Assembly: GCA_019637645.1 (NCBI GenBank)
Contig: JAHBVH010000053.1
Span: forward strand, 1-60,328
DNA: 60,328 bases
DNA from: Caldilineaceae bacterium
GTDB taxonomy: Bacteria; Chloroflexota; Anaerolineae; Caldilineales; Caldilineaceae
Reading direction: 5' to 3'
This document shows, in pieces, positions 1-9,811 of the stretch (the stretch's first letter is position 1; each line of letters starts with the position of its first letter). The position numbers and the translations under genes are program-made. The notes under the pieces were generated by a model, which saw only the letters and a list, made by a program, of their open reading frames with translations, had not been told where the DNA came from and ran no database searches.

Positions 1-1860
1 AATACGGGATCCAGCGCAACCGAGCAGCGTGGCATCCTACGCGGTGACTGGGAATCGCAAATTTACATCTTGAACGAGCCAATCGATACCGAAGTGGAAT
101 TGAGCGTCGAGGGCTTTGGTAAGCCGCAACTCAGTGTCTATAGTCTTTCTGGCTATTTTATTGATCGGAGTGAGCCGGGCGAGGAGAATTTGACCAGCCT
201 CTCCTTTACCGTAGAAGAGGCTGGCCCCTATGTGATCGAGGTGACCCAGCCTTCCCAAAATGAAAACAGCTTTGAACTGACCAGCTCACATCCGTTAGCT
301 CGCTATATTGATCCCGATGATGGCCGTACCATTGATGTGGGGGAAACCATTACGGCGAGCATCGATACCACCGCTGATGTGGATTACTACGAACTCACGC
401 TGAAGAAGGGGGATGTTGTTCAGATCACGGTTGATGCCTTGGAGGTTGATCCAGAGCTTACGCTGGAATATACATCGCGTGCGTTAGAAGTCGTGGTCAG
501 TGATGATGATAGTGGTGGTGGCATCTTTGGTAGCAATGCCCAGCTGACTTATCAAGCGCCAGCCGATGATACCTATCGTTTGGTGGTGCGCAACTACGAC
601 TATGGTAATGTCGGGAGCTACTTCCTCACGGTGGAGCGGGCAGGGACCACTGCCAAACTCACCGAGCCAACCGTGAACCGAGAACTATTTTCAACGGGCT
701 TTGGGAGCATGACTTGGTATGAAAGCGAAGCGTATGACTTTGCCGTTCTGCATCCAACTCTCTGGACAGAGGTTCCCGGTAGCCGCTGCGCGCCAGGCGC
801 TATTATCTGCTATACAGGTGCCGGGGTGATCGTTATCACCGAAGACAGCCTCGCCAGTTTGCCCAAGAAAGAACGCAATCGGGCTGGTTATCTTTCGCTT
901 CTGCAAGATAATCTCAAACTCAATCCCGCGGTCGAGCTTGGACCACGGGAGGAGATTACGACCTTGCAACAGCTTGCCGCTGATACACTCTCCTTTTCGG
1001 CCCAAGCGGGCCGGAGCCACGGGGAGCGCTTAATCTATGTCGATGAACAACAACAAGTGGCCTTCAATGTCACCATTGTCTTCCCTGCCGAAGTCTACCC
1101 TGTGTTTGAACCAATGATCCAGTTGATCTTTGATTCTTTCCGCAGTTGGCATGACCGCGATCCAGCGACCGATGCCGTCTATTACCTGGATCAAGGCTCA
1201 CGCTTGGCGGCCAATGAAGATTGGCCGGCGGCACTTGACGCCTATACAAAGAGCATCGCCCTCGATCCAACGTTGGCCGTGGCCTATACGCGGCGCGCCT
1301 GGCTCGCTTATCGTTTGGATGATCCTGACCAAGCCCTGGCCGATATCCAACAGGCCATTGAACTGGCCCCCGAAGATGCGCGCTATTACCACGACAGCTC
1401 CATGTTACACTGGCGTCTACACGACTTTGAAGGAGCGCTGGACGCCATCAATCAGGCCATCCAGCTAAAGTCTACACAAGGCAGCAGCTACAACCAACGG
1501 GCGTTGGTCCAGGTCTTTCTGGGCGACTATACTGCCGCTTTAGCCGATTTGGAAACCGCTCAAGAACTAAATAATGATGAACTGCCGCCATCTGTGCTTG
1601 ATACGCGTGGCTTTATCTATTTAATGATGGGTGACTTTGCGAAAGCGAAGAAAGATTACGACGAAACCTACCGCAAAGATTTCCGCTCACCCTACACTTT
1701 GCTCGGCGGTGGGATTGCCTATGCCAAGCTCGGCGAGACAGAGCAGGCCCAAGCCCTGATCGAAGAGGGCTTCAAAAAGTTGGATGAGCTGAAAGTCGAA
1801 CAGCCCGATCCACAGCTCAGCGAGCTTATCACCCAAGCGCAGGCGCTCCGCGCACCATAG
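1..1860 (+). CDS. PPC-domain / PsbP-like / TPR protein, 5' truncated by window edge
   Basis: The frame is open from base 1 to the TAG at 1858-1860, so the gene begins before the window; the TTG at 70 is only an internal codon. The first ~200 residues look like two pre-peptidase C-terminal (PPC) beta-sandwich repeats (RGILRGDWESQIYIL, then a second unit with VDYYELTLKKGD and a DDD turn). Next comes ~150 residues resembling a PsbP/DUF1795 fold (AYDFAVLHPTLW, ERLIYVDEQQQVAFNV). The C-terminal ~210 residues hold five or so TPR units (AALDAYTKSIALDPTLA, QALADIQQAIELAPEDA, GALDAINQAIQL, AALADLETAQEL). PPC modules are typical of exported proteins, so an extracytoplasmic protein-interaction role is inferred; the signal peptide lies outside the window. 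It converges on clpB across a perfect palindrome. No enzymatic motif is seen in the visible part. Confidence 0.8.
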   Translation, partial: NTGSSATEQRGILRGDWESQIYILNEPIDTEVELSVEGFGKPQLSVYSLSGYFIDRSEPGEENLTSLSFTVEEAGPYVIEVTQPSQNENSFELTSSHPLARYIDPDDGRTIDVGETITASIDTTADVDYYELTLKKGDVVQITVDALEVDPELTLEYTSRALEVVVSDDDSGGGIFGSNAQLTYQAPADDTYRLVVRNYDYGNVGSYFLTVERAGTTAKLTEPTVNRELFSTGFGSMTWYESEAYDFAVLHPTLWTEVPGSRCAPGAIICYTGAGVIVITEDSLASLPKKERNRAGYLSLLQDNLKLNPAVELGPREEITTLQQLAADTLSFSAQAGRSHGERLIYVDEQQQVAFNVTIVFPAEVYPVFEPMIQLIFDSFRSWHDRDPATDAVYYLDQGSRLAANEDWPAALDAYTKSIALDPTLAVAYTRRAWLAYRLDDPDQALADIQQAIELAPEDARYYHDSSMLHWRLHDFEGALDAINQAIQLKSTQGSSYNQRALVQVFLGDYTAALADLETAQELNNDELPPSVLDTRGFIYLMMGDFAKAKKDYDETYRKDFRSPYTLLGGGIAYAKLGETEQAQALIEEGFKKLDELKVEQPDPQLSELITQAQALRAP

Positions 1861-1873
1861 CGCTTACACAAAA

Positions 1874-1910
1874 CTAGCCCGGTCAGGTTTTCAAAACCTG
1901 ACCGGGCTAG
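1874..1910. terminator. Palindrome between convergent genes, likely bidirectional terminator
   Basis: Perfect inverted repeat with 18-base arms (CTAGCCCGGTCAGGTTTT and its complement) around a single central C. It lies 13 bases past the TPR gene stop and 36 bases past the clpB stop. The GGTCAGGTTTT...AAAACCTGACC core is shared with other intergenic palindromes in this window (8946, 21118, 37590), so it is both a likely terminator and a member of a dispersed repeat family. Confidence 0.7.
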
Positions 1911-1946
1911 CCGACGCTATGTGCTGCTGGCGTAAAGGCTATTGCA

Positions 1947-4574
1947 TTACGCTTCGAGCGCTTCGATCGCGGTAAAGGTCAATTCATTGCCCAGCGCATC
2001 GACCAACAGATGCTCACCATTCAGCACTTTGCCTTCCAAGATCTGAATCGCCAGCGGGTCGGCAATGCGATGTTGGATCACCCGTTTGAGGGGGCGAGCG
2101 CCAAAGGCTGGATCATAGCCCTCTTGGACGATCAAGTCTTTCGCCTTGTCTGTCAGCATAAGTGTGACATTCCGACTCTTGAGCAACTTGCGGAGGTGGC
2201 CCAACTGGATCTCGATGATCGATTTCAGTTGTTCCTTCTGCAACGCATGGAAGATGACAATCTCATCCACGCGGTTCAAGAATTCAGGGCGGAAGTGTTG
2301 GCGCAAGACCTCACGCACGCGGCGTTCGACTTCCTCGTTTATGCCACTTATTTCTTGCTGCCCCTGCTCGAAAGCGGTAAAGGTCTCCAAAATGTACTGG
2401 CTCCCCAAGTTGCTGGTCATGATGATCACCGTGTTCTTAAAATCTACGGTGCGCCCTTGACCATCGGTCAAGCGACCATCATCCAAGACTTGCAAGAGTA
2501 CGTTGAAGACCTCGGGATGGGCCTTTTCGATCTCATCAAAGAGCACGACCGCATAGGGGCGGCGACGGACGGCCTCGGTTAACTGACCACCTTCTTCGTA
2601 GCCCACATAGCCGGGCGGCGCACCAATCAACCGCGCAACCGTGTGGCGTTCCTGGTATTCGCTCATGTCGATGCGCACAATATTCTGCTCATCGTCAAAG
2701 AGGAACTCGGCCAAGGTGCGGGCCAACTCTGTCTTACCGACACCGGTGGGGCCTAGGAAGATAAAGCTGCCAATGGGCCGGTTCGGATCTTGGAGCCCGG
2801 CGCGGCTGCGGCGAATGGCCGAGGCGACCACACGCACTGCCTCTTGCTGGCCAATCACCCGTTCATGGAGCACTTCCTCCATGCGGATCAACTTGGCCCG
2901 TTCGCCTTCCATCAGTTTGGCGACCGGGATCCCTGTCCATTTGCTGACCACCGTGGCGATCTCTTCTCCGTCCACTTCTTCTTTGAGCAACGCGCCCTTT
3001 TGCTGTAACTGCTTCACCCGTTCTTGGGCTTTGGCGAGGTCAGCCTCCAGCGAACGCATCGTGCCATAACGTAACTCAGCTGCCTTTTGCAGATCATAAG
3101 CGCGTTCGGCCTGTTCGATCTGGGTGCGCAGATGGTCAATTGCTTCCTTGAATTGACGGACGCTGGCAATGGCCTCGCGCTCTGCCTCCCAGCGGCTGGT
3201 CAGTTGGGCGCTCTGTTCCTTCAAGTTTGCCAGCTCATTTTCCAATTCAGCCAACCGCTGGCGACTCGGTTCATCATTTTCTTTCTTGAGGGCCTCCCGC
3301 TCGATCTCCAGTTGCATCACATGGCGGTCGATCTCATCCAACGCTTGGGGCTTCGAGTCGATCTGCATACGCAACCGACTGGCCGCTTCGTCGATCAGGT
3401 CAATCGCTTTATCGGGCAGGAAACGCTCGGTAATGTAGCGGTCGCTCAAGGTAGCTGCGGCAATGACCGCGCCATCGGTAATGCGCACCCCATGATGCAC
3501 TTCGTAGCGCTCTTTCAGACCGCGCAAGATGCTAATGGCATCTTCTACACTGGGCTGATCGACAAAGACCGGTTGGAAACGGCGCTCTAACGCCGCGTCT
3601 TTCTCAATATATTTGCGATACTCATCCAGCGTAGTCGCGCCAATGGCATGGAGTTCCCCACGCGCGAGCATGGGCTTGAGCATGTTCGACGCATCCATCG
3701 ACCCTTCCGATGCGCCCGCGCCGACCAAGGTGTGCATCTCATCAATAAAGAGGATGATCTGCCCTTCCGCCGACTGGACTTCTTTGAGCACAGCTTTGAG
3801 CCGCTCTTCAAATTCGCCCCGATATTTGGCACCCGCCACCAACGCGCCCAAATCCAGCGCGACGAGCCGTTTATCCCGGAGGCTGGTAGGCACGTCGCTA
3901 TTGACAATGCGCTGGGCCAAGCCTTCCACAATCGCCGTCTTCCCAACACCTGGTTCACCGATGAGGACCGGATTGTTTTTGGTGCGGCGGCTCAGAATCT
4001 GGACAACCCGGCGGATCTCTTCGTCGCGCCCAATGACGGGGTCGAGCTTGCCTTTGCGGGCGTCGGCCGTCAGGTCACGACCATATTTGGCTAATGCTTC
4101 ATATTGCGCTTCGGGATTGTCACTGGTCACCCGCTGGCTGCCCCGCACACTGGCGAGCGCTTGCATAATCGCGTTGTAGTCAATGCTATGGCGTGCTAAC
4201 AGCTCACGCGTCTTTCCGGCGGTCGAGGCCATGGCCATGAGCATATGCTCGGTCGAGATATATTCATCCTTCATATTGCCGGCGATCGTTTCGGCCTCTT
4301 GCAAGATCGTCGTCAATTCACGACCAATGCCCACCTGCATCGATGCGCCCGCCGCGCGGGATTTCGCGGCTAGTGTCCCTTCGACACTGCGTTCCAACAA
4401 GGTCGGATCGGTGCCGATCCGGTTGATCACGGCGGGGACAACGCCGCCTTCTTGGCGCAGCAGGGCTAACAATAGATGCTCGGGATCGACCGTGGCATGA
4501 TGATATTGTTCCGCCACCTGCTGCGCCTCGACCAACGCCGCTTGGGCTTTCTGGGTATATTTATCAAAACGCAT
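1947..4574 (-). CDS. clpB: ATP-dependent disaggregase ClpB
   Basis: Hsp100 chaperone that, with DnaK, extracts and refolds aggregated proteins in the cytoplasm. The 875 residues show the complete family layout: two Clp_N repeats (about 1-145), AAA-1 with Walker A GEPGVGKT near residue 205 and [12 protein letters not shown], a long coiled-coil middle domain (about 405-530, Glu/Lys/Arg-rich), and AAA-2 with GPTGVGKT near 605, [14 protein letters not shown] and a C-terminal small domain. Length matches the usual 850-880. The start [14 protein letters not shown] is the family's standard N-terminus and is preceded by AAGGAG ten bases upstream. Transcribed alone; no CIRCE element is seen upstream. 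No anomalies. Confidence 0.97.
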   Translation of the reverse strand: MRFDKYTQKAQAALVEAQQVAEQYHHATVDPEHLLLALLRQEGGVVPAVINRIGTDPTLLERSVEGTLAAKSRAAGASMQVGIGRELTTILQEAETIAGNMKDEYISTEHMLMAMASTAGKTRELLARHSIDYNAIMQALASVRGSQRVTSDNPEAQYEALAKYGRDLTADARKGKLDPVIGRDEEIRRVVQILSRRTKNNPVLIGEPGVGKTAIVEGLAQRIVNSDVPTSLRDKRLVALDLGALVAGAKYRGEFEERLKAVLKEVQSAEGQIILFIDEMHTLVGAGASEGSMDASNMLKPMLARGELHAIGATTLDEYRKYIEKDAALERRFQPVFVDQPSVEDAISILRGLKERYEVHHGVRITDGAVIAAATLSDRYITERFLPDKAIDLIDEAASRLRMQIDSKPQALDEIDRHVMQLEIEREALKKENDEPSRQRLAELENELANLKEQSAQLTSRWEAEREAIASVRQFKEAIDHLRTQIEQAERAYDLQKAAELRYGTMRSLEADLAKAQERVKQLQQKGALLKEEVDGEEIATVVSKWTGIPVAKLMEGERAKLIRMEEVLHERVIGQQEAVRVVASAIRRSRAGLQDPNRPIGSFIFLGPTGVGKTELARTLAEFLFDDEQNIVRIDMSEYQERHTVARLIGAPPGYVGYEEGGQLTEAVRRRPYAVVLFDEIEKAHPEVFNVLLQVLDDGRLTDGQGRTVDFKNTVIIMTSNLGSQYILETFTAFEQGQQEISGINEEVERRVREVLRQHFRPEFLNRVDEIVIFHALQKEQLKSIIEIQLGHLRKLLKSRNVTLMLTDKAKDLIVQEGYDPAFGARPLKRVIQHRIADPLAIQILEGKVLNGEHLLVDALGNELTFTAIEALEA

Positions 4575-4611
4575 AATACGCTTCTCCTTTTTATTTTTAC
4601 ACTTTGGTTCT

Positions 4612-4620
4612 AGTGTACCA
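4612..4620 (-). promoter_or_regulatory. Possible extended -10 for clpB
   Basis: Read on the minus strand, TGGTACACT matches an extended -10 (TGn plus TACACT), about 38 bases upstream of the clpB start. No good -35 is visible, and neither a CIRCE repeat nor a clear heat-shock sigma promoter was found in 4575-4725. Confidence 0.3.
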
Positions 4621-4725
4621 AGCCGACGTTTGATCTGCGTCTGTGAATTGTTAGTATTTTGTGATCATTCCTACACAGCAGCGATCACACCGCAGCGAGC
4701 AACCGTCTCTAAGGAAGCGTAGAGC

Positions 4726-5151
4726 CTACTGTTCCGGGGTATGGGCACGGAAATCGACCCCGGCGCGTACCAAGTGGCTAATGCCACCGGCGAGGCTATA
4801 GGCCGTGTAGCCCTGCTCGATCAGATAGCCAGCGACATCATACGAGCGGCTGCCGTGCGCACAGAAGACCACGATGGGTTGGTTGTGGGGCAGTTCGGCC
4901 AAATGTTGGGGAATGTCGTTCATGGGAATGTGTATCGCGGCGGGAATATGCACCTGTCGCCACTCATAGGGTTCACGCACATCCAGGAGCAACGGGGCTG
5001 GGGCGCTGGCTAAGGCTTGTTGGAGGTCGGCAATAGTCCACTCCGGCACAGGGGTCTCTTCGGGTTCTGGCGCGAGTGGTGGTAGTGGCCGCTGGGCGGG
5101 TGGCGTTTTGCCCCATAGGCGCTGGCGTAGTTGACGAAAAAAGCCTACCAT
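4726..5151 (-). CDS. Rhodanese-like domain protein
   Basis: Small single-domain rhodanese of 141 residues. After a basic, proline-rich N-terminal stretch (about 1-36) the rhodanese fold starts at WTIADLQQAL; the signature LLDVREPYEW is at about 55-64 and the catalytic Cys97 sits in the active-site loop CAHGSRS. The family transfers sulfane sulfur or acts as a redox/thiol carrier; the substrate cannot be told. It starts 11 bases after the stop of the upstream M20 amidohydrolase gene, so the two are probably co-transcribed leftward. Confidence 0.85.
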   Translation of the reverse strand: MVGFFRQLRQRLWGKTPPAQRPLPPLAPEPEETPVPEWTIADLQQALASAPAPLLLDVREPYEWRQVHIPAAIHIPMNDIPQHLAELPHNQPIVVFCAHGSRSYDVAGYLIEQGYTAYSLAGGISHLVRAGVDFRAHTPEQ

Positions 5152-5162
5152 GGTGCTTCCTT

Positions 5163-6380
5163 CTATAACGTTGTATCGAGCTTGAGGAGGGTGGCGAGTA
5201 AGACGCAGGCCCCGTTGCTACAGTCCGCTGGCGCGGTATATTCATCGGGAGAATGGCTAACGCCCCCTTGGCTGGGTACAAAGATCATGGCCATGGGGCA
5301 GAGCGCGGCCATATTCATGGCATCATGACCGGCACCGCTAGGTAGGGTCAGGTAGGAGAAGCCGAACTCCTGACAGACCTCGACAATAGCGGCGAGCAAG
5401 CCTGGGTCCGCTTGCACGGGTGGCTTTTGCGAAAGCAAAGTAAAGTCTGCCCCTGCCGTTTGCGCCTGGTGGCGTAGCTGGGTCTCGACCTCTGCTAGCA
5501 CGGCATCATCCAGACCACGAATTTCCAAATGCACTTCCACTTGGCCGGGAATGACATTGGGCGCGCCGGGTAAAACCGTCAGCTTGCCAATGGTGCCAAC
5601 AATGCCATGGGCGATGGCACGATCGCGCACAAAGGTGATGAAAGGCGCCGCGGCGACGAGGGCATCCTGGCGCCGATCCATGGTGGTCGTGCCAGCGTGG
5701 TTCGCGTAGCCGTGAAATGTGACCAAATAGCGCCGGATACCCACAATTCCTTGCACCACCCCAATCGCTTGTTGCTGAGCTTCGAGCGTTGCCCCTTGTT
5801 CCACATGGAGTTCTAGAAAAGCGGCATAGCTCCCCAGGGTACATTGGGCTTCGTGAAGGCGGGCTGGATCAATCCCGGCTTGGGCTAAATGGGTACGTAC
5901 CGGCTGGCCGTCCCAGGCTGCGCTATCAATGACGGCTGGATTGAGCTGGCCGATCATGGCGTAGCTACCCAAGGTGCCACCGGCCATGGTCGCTTCTTCG
6001 GCGGTAAAGTTAATGACTTCGATGGGGTGGCGCAACAGTTGCTGTGCGGCATGAAGGGCCCGTACACAGGCCAACCCGGCCAACACGCCCAAGGCCCCAT
6101 CATAGCGCCCACCAGCGGGTACGGTATCCGTATGTGAGCCAATGGCAAGCGGCGGCAACGCTTCGCGGCCTGGATAGCGGCCCCGCGTATTGCCCGCCGC
6201 GTCGGTCGTTACCTGCATGCCTAGCGCGGCCATCTGTTGCGCCACCCACTGGCGGCCCGCCCGATCAGCAGGGTTGAAGGCGATGCGGTGTAAGCCGCCT
6301 TCTGGGCCGAGGCCAATCTGCCCCAGCGTCTCTAGATCTTCCAGTAGCTGTTCACTATCGAGAAAGGGTAAGGGATTCAT
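5163..6380 (-). CDS. M20 family Zn amidohydrolase (N-carbamoyl-L-amino acid hydrolase / allantoate amidohydrolase type)
   Basis: Predicted dizinc enzyme that removes a carbamoyl or ureido group from N-carbamoyl amino acids or ureidoacids. Motifs fit the hydantoinase/carbamoylase branch: PEGGLHRIAFNPADRAGRQ near the N-terminus, the metal motif GSHTDTVPAGGRYDGALG, FTAEEATMAGG with the metal-bridging and catalytic Glu pair, ELHVEQG, and GAGHDAMNM with the last metal His. Start choice: ATG at 6380 (MNPLPFLDS) has AAAGGA upstream and matches family N-termini; in-frame ATG 6410 and TTG 6413 are possible but lack a Shine-Dalgarno. A second enzyme of the same family lies at 12816-14057, with limited similarity, so this is not a recent duplication. 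Exact substrate is uncertain. Confidence 0.88.
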   Translation of the reverse strand: MNPLPFLDSEQLLEDLETLGQIGLGPEGGLHRIAFNPADRAGRQWVAQQMAALGMQVTTDAAGNTRGRYPGREALPPLAIGSHTDTVPAGGRYDGALGVLAGLACVRALHAAQQLLRHPIEVINFTAEEATMAGGTLGSYAMIGQLNPAVIDSAAWDGQPVRTHLAQAGIDPARLHEAQCTLGSYAAFLELHVEQGATLEAQQQAIGVVQGIVGIRRYLVTFHGYANHAGTTTMDRRQDALVAAAPFITFVRDRAIAHGIVGTIGKLTVLPGAPNVIPGQVEVHLEIRGLDDAVLAEVETQLRHQAQTAGADFTLLSQKPPVQADPGLLAAIVEVCQEFGFSYLTLPSGAGHDAMNMAALCPMAMIFVPSQGGVSHSPDEYTAPADCSNGACVLLATLLKLDTTL

Positions 6381-7059
6381 CAAAATTTCAATCCTTTGGG
6401 TTGTGTTCATCAAGGATGGTAAAAAATAGTGAAAAATATAGGACTTACGCAGTTGGTTGGGACGACCAGAGACCTGTCAGGTTTTGTCCAAGTGCGTAAC
6501 TTCTAAAATAATGAAAATAGTGAAAAGGGGTGGAACATGAGCCATGATTCGTGGCCTATGTAGACATTTCACAAATCTGTTACCGCTTCTCACGCAATCC
6601 ACCCTTGCTTTTGTTTAGCGGTATGGTTGTGATAGGAAGAAATCTACTTGGCAACCATGGTGAAAAAAGGGTAACCTGCCTTGCTTGGGCTGGCTGTACC
6701 ACCAGAATAGGGCGTATCCTGACCCCCTCTGTCTTTCATGGGCTACGCCGGTTGTTACCTAGCCCTTGTCCGCCGTTGATCAATAAAGACTATGTTAGTT
6801 TTTCTGTAGACATTTGTTGACATTGCTGGTATCGTCAGTGATCGCCGGTAAAATGTTAATTGCGCTGTGCCTGGCTCAATTTAGAAATGGTAAATAGGCG
6901 CTAGATTGCTCTAGAAAATTACATCATTTGTCGTAGGCCCTAGGCTTGGAATCTGAGCCTAGGAGATGCTTTTACCTGATCGATATACTTTCCATTCTAG
7001 CGGCATTCCGGTACAATCATAACGTAAACTGTTTATTTATTAAAGGAGGGGCTCCCCCC
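6381..7059. other. Non-coding region with one repeat element
   Basis: About 680 bases between the divergent amidohydrolase gene and the 7060 gene. Besides the repeat element at 6443-6501, no gene is convincing: the open frames here start without ribosome-binding sites and have unlikely compositions. A weak promoter for the 7060 gene may exist: TTTCCA at 6989-6994, 17 bases, then TACAAT at 7012-7017. Confidence 0.5.
6443..6501. repeat. MITE-like element, family 1 (copy a)
   Basis: A 59-base element with imperfect inverted termini: ACTTACGCAGTTGG on the left and CCAAGTGCGTAACT on the right, with GACCTGTCAGGTTTT inside. A second, longer copy with nearly the same termini in the opposite orientation is at 50100-50173. 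No transposase is encoded; the short length and paired ends suggest a non-autonomous element. Confidence 0.55.
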
Positions 7060-7560
7060 ATGCAAATCGAACTCACGTCGGATGAATATCGTCGCCTGAT
7101 CGATATTCTTTACCTGGCTGATTGGTTGTTGACGGCGCACAAGGTTGGCGATGATCCGCGTGTCGCCGCGTACCAACAACTTGTCCAAAAGCTCTATGCC
7201 TACAGCCAAGAGATGGGGCTTAGCCACTTAATTGAATATGCGGTTGAGTTCGATCAATATTTTCCCACGCGCGATCTGGAAGCAGGCACCCCGATTCATG
7301 AATTTATTGACGAGTATGATGACGAGACCTTTTGGGATGAGTTGACGCGGCGGCTGGCCGAGCGCGATCTGTTGGCCCAATTGGGGGGCTGGGAAAAGAT
7401 GCAAAAGCTCTCGACCGAAGAGCGCATCCGGCGCTTAGGCCAATTAGAAGAACATTATGCCGCCGAATTTGCCCGGCATGGCCTGGAGAACCTGCGCCTT
7501 GAATCCCCGAACAACAAGGCCCAATGGCGCCACACCCAACGTCCTATGCGGCCGCGCTAG
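7060..7560 (+). CDS. Uncharacterised 166-aa acidic protein
   Basis: I do not recognise this protein. It begins MQIELTSDEYRRLIDIL at an ATG preceded by a near-perfect Shine-Dalgarno AAAGGAGG (7042-7049); the longer in-frame extension from 6946 has no such site and is rejected. The sequence looks helical and soluble with acidic patches (DEYDDETFWDEL at about 86-97), no signal peptide and no Cys clusters, ending in a basic tail (HTQRPMRPR). Several Trp/Tyr-rich amphipathic helices give it a realistic protein composition, so it is a genuine gene. It precedes the DUF362 gene by 75 bases, possibly in the same transcript. Confidence 0.75.
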   Translation: MQIELTSDEYRRLIDILYLADWLLTAHKVGDDPRVAAYQQLVQKLYAYSQEMGLSHLIEYAVEFDQYFPTRDLEAGTPIHEFIDEYDDETFWDELTRRLAERDLLAQLGGWEKMQKLSTEERIRRLGQLEEHYAAEFARHGLENLRLESPNNKAQWRHTQRPMRPR

Positions 7561-7635
7561 GGTGGGGCTATTAGGCTTGTCAGCTGGATAGGATACTTTT
7601 TCAAACCGTTGCTTAGAATAGGAAATGTACCCTGC

Positions 7636-8883
7636 ATGAAGCACAACCCCACTCTTTCCCCCCGCCCGCAAGTGCGCGCCGTTCATTGCGATTACCGCGC
7701 CACCGAAGAGACCATTTATCAAGCACTCGTGCGTGCTACGGCCCCGATGACCAGTGCTTGGCAGCGGATTCGTAAGGCCAAGCGCATTGGGCTGAAGTTT
7801 AACCAAGATAAGCAGACCCATAACCGCGTCTACTACGAAGGCCAATTACAGCAGTTGGTGAGCGAGAAGGTGGCGCGGGCCTTTTTGCGGCTGTTGCGCG
7901 AGCGGACCGATGCCGAGTTGATCTGTAGCGATGTCAGTGCCTATGTGATGTATGGTGCGGATCTCAAAGATACCTTGACCTTTGCCCAAGCGCTGCGTGA
8001 CTATGGCGTTACCTATGCCGATGGCACCAAGCCACCCTATAAGACTGTCCGTGTGCCTGGGGGTGGGCTGATGTTTCAAGAATATGTCTTGCCTGAGGCT
8101 GCGGTGGATGTTGATGAATTTATCTCGGTCGCGAAATTGAAAAATCACGCCTTTATGGGCGTCACCCTCTGCACCAAGAACCTCTTTGGGCTGATGCCAG
8201 GCGAGCCAGAAAGCCACACCCGCACCTATTTCCATCATGTAGTACGCATGCCCTATTTGTTAGCCGATTTGGGCAAGATCTTCGATCCCGTGCTCAACGT
8301 GATCGACGGCATGGTGGGGCAGGCTGGACAAGAGTGGAGCAAGACAACGCCCCATCTTGCCCCAGGGCGGGTCTGTAATACGTTGATTGTGGGTGACCAG
8401 ATCATTGCGACCGATGCCTGTGCCACTTCGCTTATGGGCCATGATCCCCAGAGTGATTGGCTAACACCCCCTTTCCATCGCGACCGCAATCATTTGTTGG
8501 TGGCTGCCGAAGGCGGCTTTGGTACAGTTGATCTAAACGCTATTGACTTCCAATCTGAAGTGGAAGGACCCTTAGGGGAGTTTTTTGCTAACCACCAAGA
8601 CCCAGCCGATCTAGTCGTCAGTGTACGGCGCACCACGGCTGAACAGGGGCTCATCTACCGCGATCGCCAGCGCCGCTTTGTCGATCAATATGCGGGCCGG
8701 TATATCTTGCTCCAACAGGGCCAAGTCCTCTGGAGTGATACCGTCAGCAATGTCCATATTGACCGCCGGAGCCTGAAAGGTTTCCAGCCCAATCAGGGCA
8801 TGTACCTCAAATATGTCGATCCAGACGAGAGCGAAGGCGAACAATTTGATGTCTATGATCACGCTCAACGAGTGGCTGCCTAA
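7636..8883 (+). CDS. DUF362 family protein
   Basis: Cytoplasmic protein of 415 residues with the DUF362 signature in the middle: VAKLKNHAFMGVTLCTKNLFGLMPG (seen as two adjoining blocks), followed by VLNVIDGMVGQAG and a GDQIIATDACATSLMG segment. DUF362 proteins often carry an iron-sulfur ferredoxin module, but no CxxCxxC cluster is present here, so this is the domain alone. Biochemical function is unknown for the family; links to iron-sulfur or redox metabolism are only guesses. The ATG at 7636 is preferred over the TTG at 7609. It converges with the mutarotase-like gene over a palindrome at 8946. Confidence 0.8.
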   Translation: MKHNPTLSPRPQVRAVHCDYRATEETIYQALVRATAPMTSAWQRIRKAKRIGLKFNQDKQTHNRVYYEGQLQQLVSEKVARAFLRLLRERTDAELICSDVSAYVMYGADLKDTLTFAQALRDYGVTYADGTKPPYKTVRVPGGGLMFQEYVLPEAAVDVDEFISVAKLKNHAFMGVTLCTKNLFGLMPGEPESHTRTYFHHVVRMPYLLADLGKIFDPVLNVIDGMVGQAGQEWSKTTPHLAPGRVCNTLIVGDQIIATDACATSLMGHDPQSDWLTPPFHRDRNHLLVAAEGGFGTVDLNAIDFQSEVEGPLGEFFANHQDPADLVVSVRRTTAEQGLIYRDRQRRFVDQYAGRYILLQQGQVLWSDTVSNVHIDRRSLKGFQPNQGMYLKYVDPDESEGEQFDVYDHAQRVAA

Positions 8884-8945
8884 CTTCTGCTAAACGCCGC
8901 GCTTGCTCATCCACGAAAGTTACCGAAACCGCGTTATCGCTCGGC

Positions 8946-8978
8946 AGACCTGACAGGTTTTCTAAACCTGTCAGGTCT
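8946..8978. terminator. Palindrome between convergent genes, likely bidirectional terminator
   Basis: Perfect 15-base arms, AGACCTGACAGGTTT and AAACCTGTCAGGTCT, around the 3-base loop TCT. It sits between the ends of the DUF362 gene and the minus-strand gene at 8993 and belongs to the same dispersed palindrome family as 21118-21150 and 37590-37620. Confidence 0.7.
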
Positions 8979-8992
8979 ATCCAAACCGCTGC

Positions 8993-9811
8993 CTAGAAAT
9001 CGTAATCAATCCGCCAACTGAGCTGTTGCCCAGCCGAAATTGTGCGTTCCAGATAGGGTTCCCACGAGAAGGTATATTGATTGCCCCAGATGGGGAAGAA
9101 ATCCGGCGCATAGCTACAGGTCGCCGTCAGTTGGCCCAACTGGGGGTGGCGCTGAATGATGATGAGATTCGTCGTGGCGTTGTGATCCAACCCTTGGAAA
9201 TAGCCCCCATTCCAGGGCCACCCAAGCCGGTTGATAAAGCCATTGGCGGCCAACGCATAGGCCGGGCTGTCGGGAAAGCCGACGGGGAGATTGAGTTTGA
9301 TCAATTCATCCTGGCCGGTGGGCAGTTGGGGGAAAAAGGGATGTGGGAACCAACGGATCGGGACGGGGCGGCGACCAATGTTACGGACTAGGGTGTCCGA
9401 CCGCACCGTGCGCTCGAGCAGCGTCACCGTGCGCTCAAGGGTCACACGCCAATCGTGAAAGGCGTGCTCGGTGGTAAAGACAAGGCCATTCGCTTGCTCG
9501 GTTACCTGCCATTGACACGGTTCTTGGATGGTATTGTTGCTGAGATCACAGAGGCCAATGCCAAGGATCATCGCCGTCGGTTCGCTCTCGCTGGTTTTCA
9601 AGGGCGATAGGTTAAAGGCGTCAGGAATGCCCTGCCCATCGAACCAATTAAAATCGTGAGGATAGGTCGGCCCCGACAAGAGCGGTCCGTGATTGACATC
9701 ATGGATCTGAAAGAGGTAGCCGCCAGTACAGTAGCGCACGCCAAAGCGGGCGCGGTCGGCCACGGGATCGAGCACTTCGACCGTAAGTTGGTTATTCTTA
9801 ATGGTAAACAT
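8993..9811 (-). CDS. Galactose-mutarotase-fold protein (aldose epimerase-like)
   Basis: The 272 residues are beta-rich throughout and have features of the galactose mutarotase / aldose 1-epimerase superfamily: LERTVTLLERTVRSDTLVRN resembles the 'formation of new interactions' strand region of these folds, followed by PIRWFPHPFFPQL, where an aromatic-rich loop with His would sit at the sugar site, and SWEPYLERTISAGQQLSW at the C-terminus. Such enzymes interconvert sugar anomers in the cytoplasm. A catalytic Glu/His assignment cannot be made by eye. It starts at an ATG with GGAG upstream (minus strand). It could equally be a non-catalytic relative; nearby sugar-acid enzymes make a carbohydrate role plausible. 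Confidence 0.6.
   Translation of the reverse strand: MFTIKNNQLTVEVLDPVADRARFGVRYCTGGYLFQIHDVNHGPLLSGPTYPHDFNWFDGQGIPDAFNLSPLKTSESEPTAMILGIGLCDLSNNTIQEPCQWQVTEQANGLVFTTEHAFHDWRVTLERTVTLLERTVRSDTLVRNIGRRPVPIRWFPHPFFPQLPTGQDELIKLNLPVGFPDSPAYALAANGFINRLGWPWNGGYFQGLDHNATTNLIIIQRHPQLGQLTATCSYAPDFFPIWGNQYTFSWEPYLERTISAGQQLSWRIDYDF

Noticed and set aside
2010..2582. Long plus-strand frames inside clpB and other genes
   Set aside because: They are reverse-frame shadows with no ribosome-binding site; clpB on the other strand is unmistakable.
4575..4725. CIRCE or HAIR heat-shock operator upstream of clpB
   Set aside because: No TTAGCACTC-N9-GAGTGCTAA or CTTGAGT-N7-ACTCAAG pattern; a GTGATC...GATCAC repeat at 4661-4688 is too weak to call.
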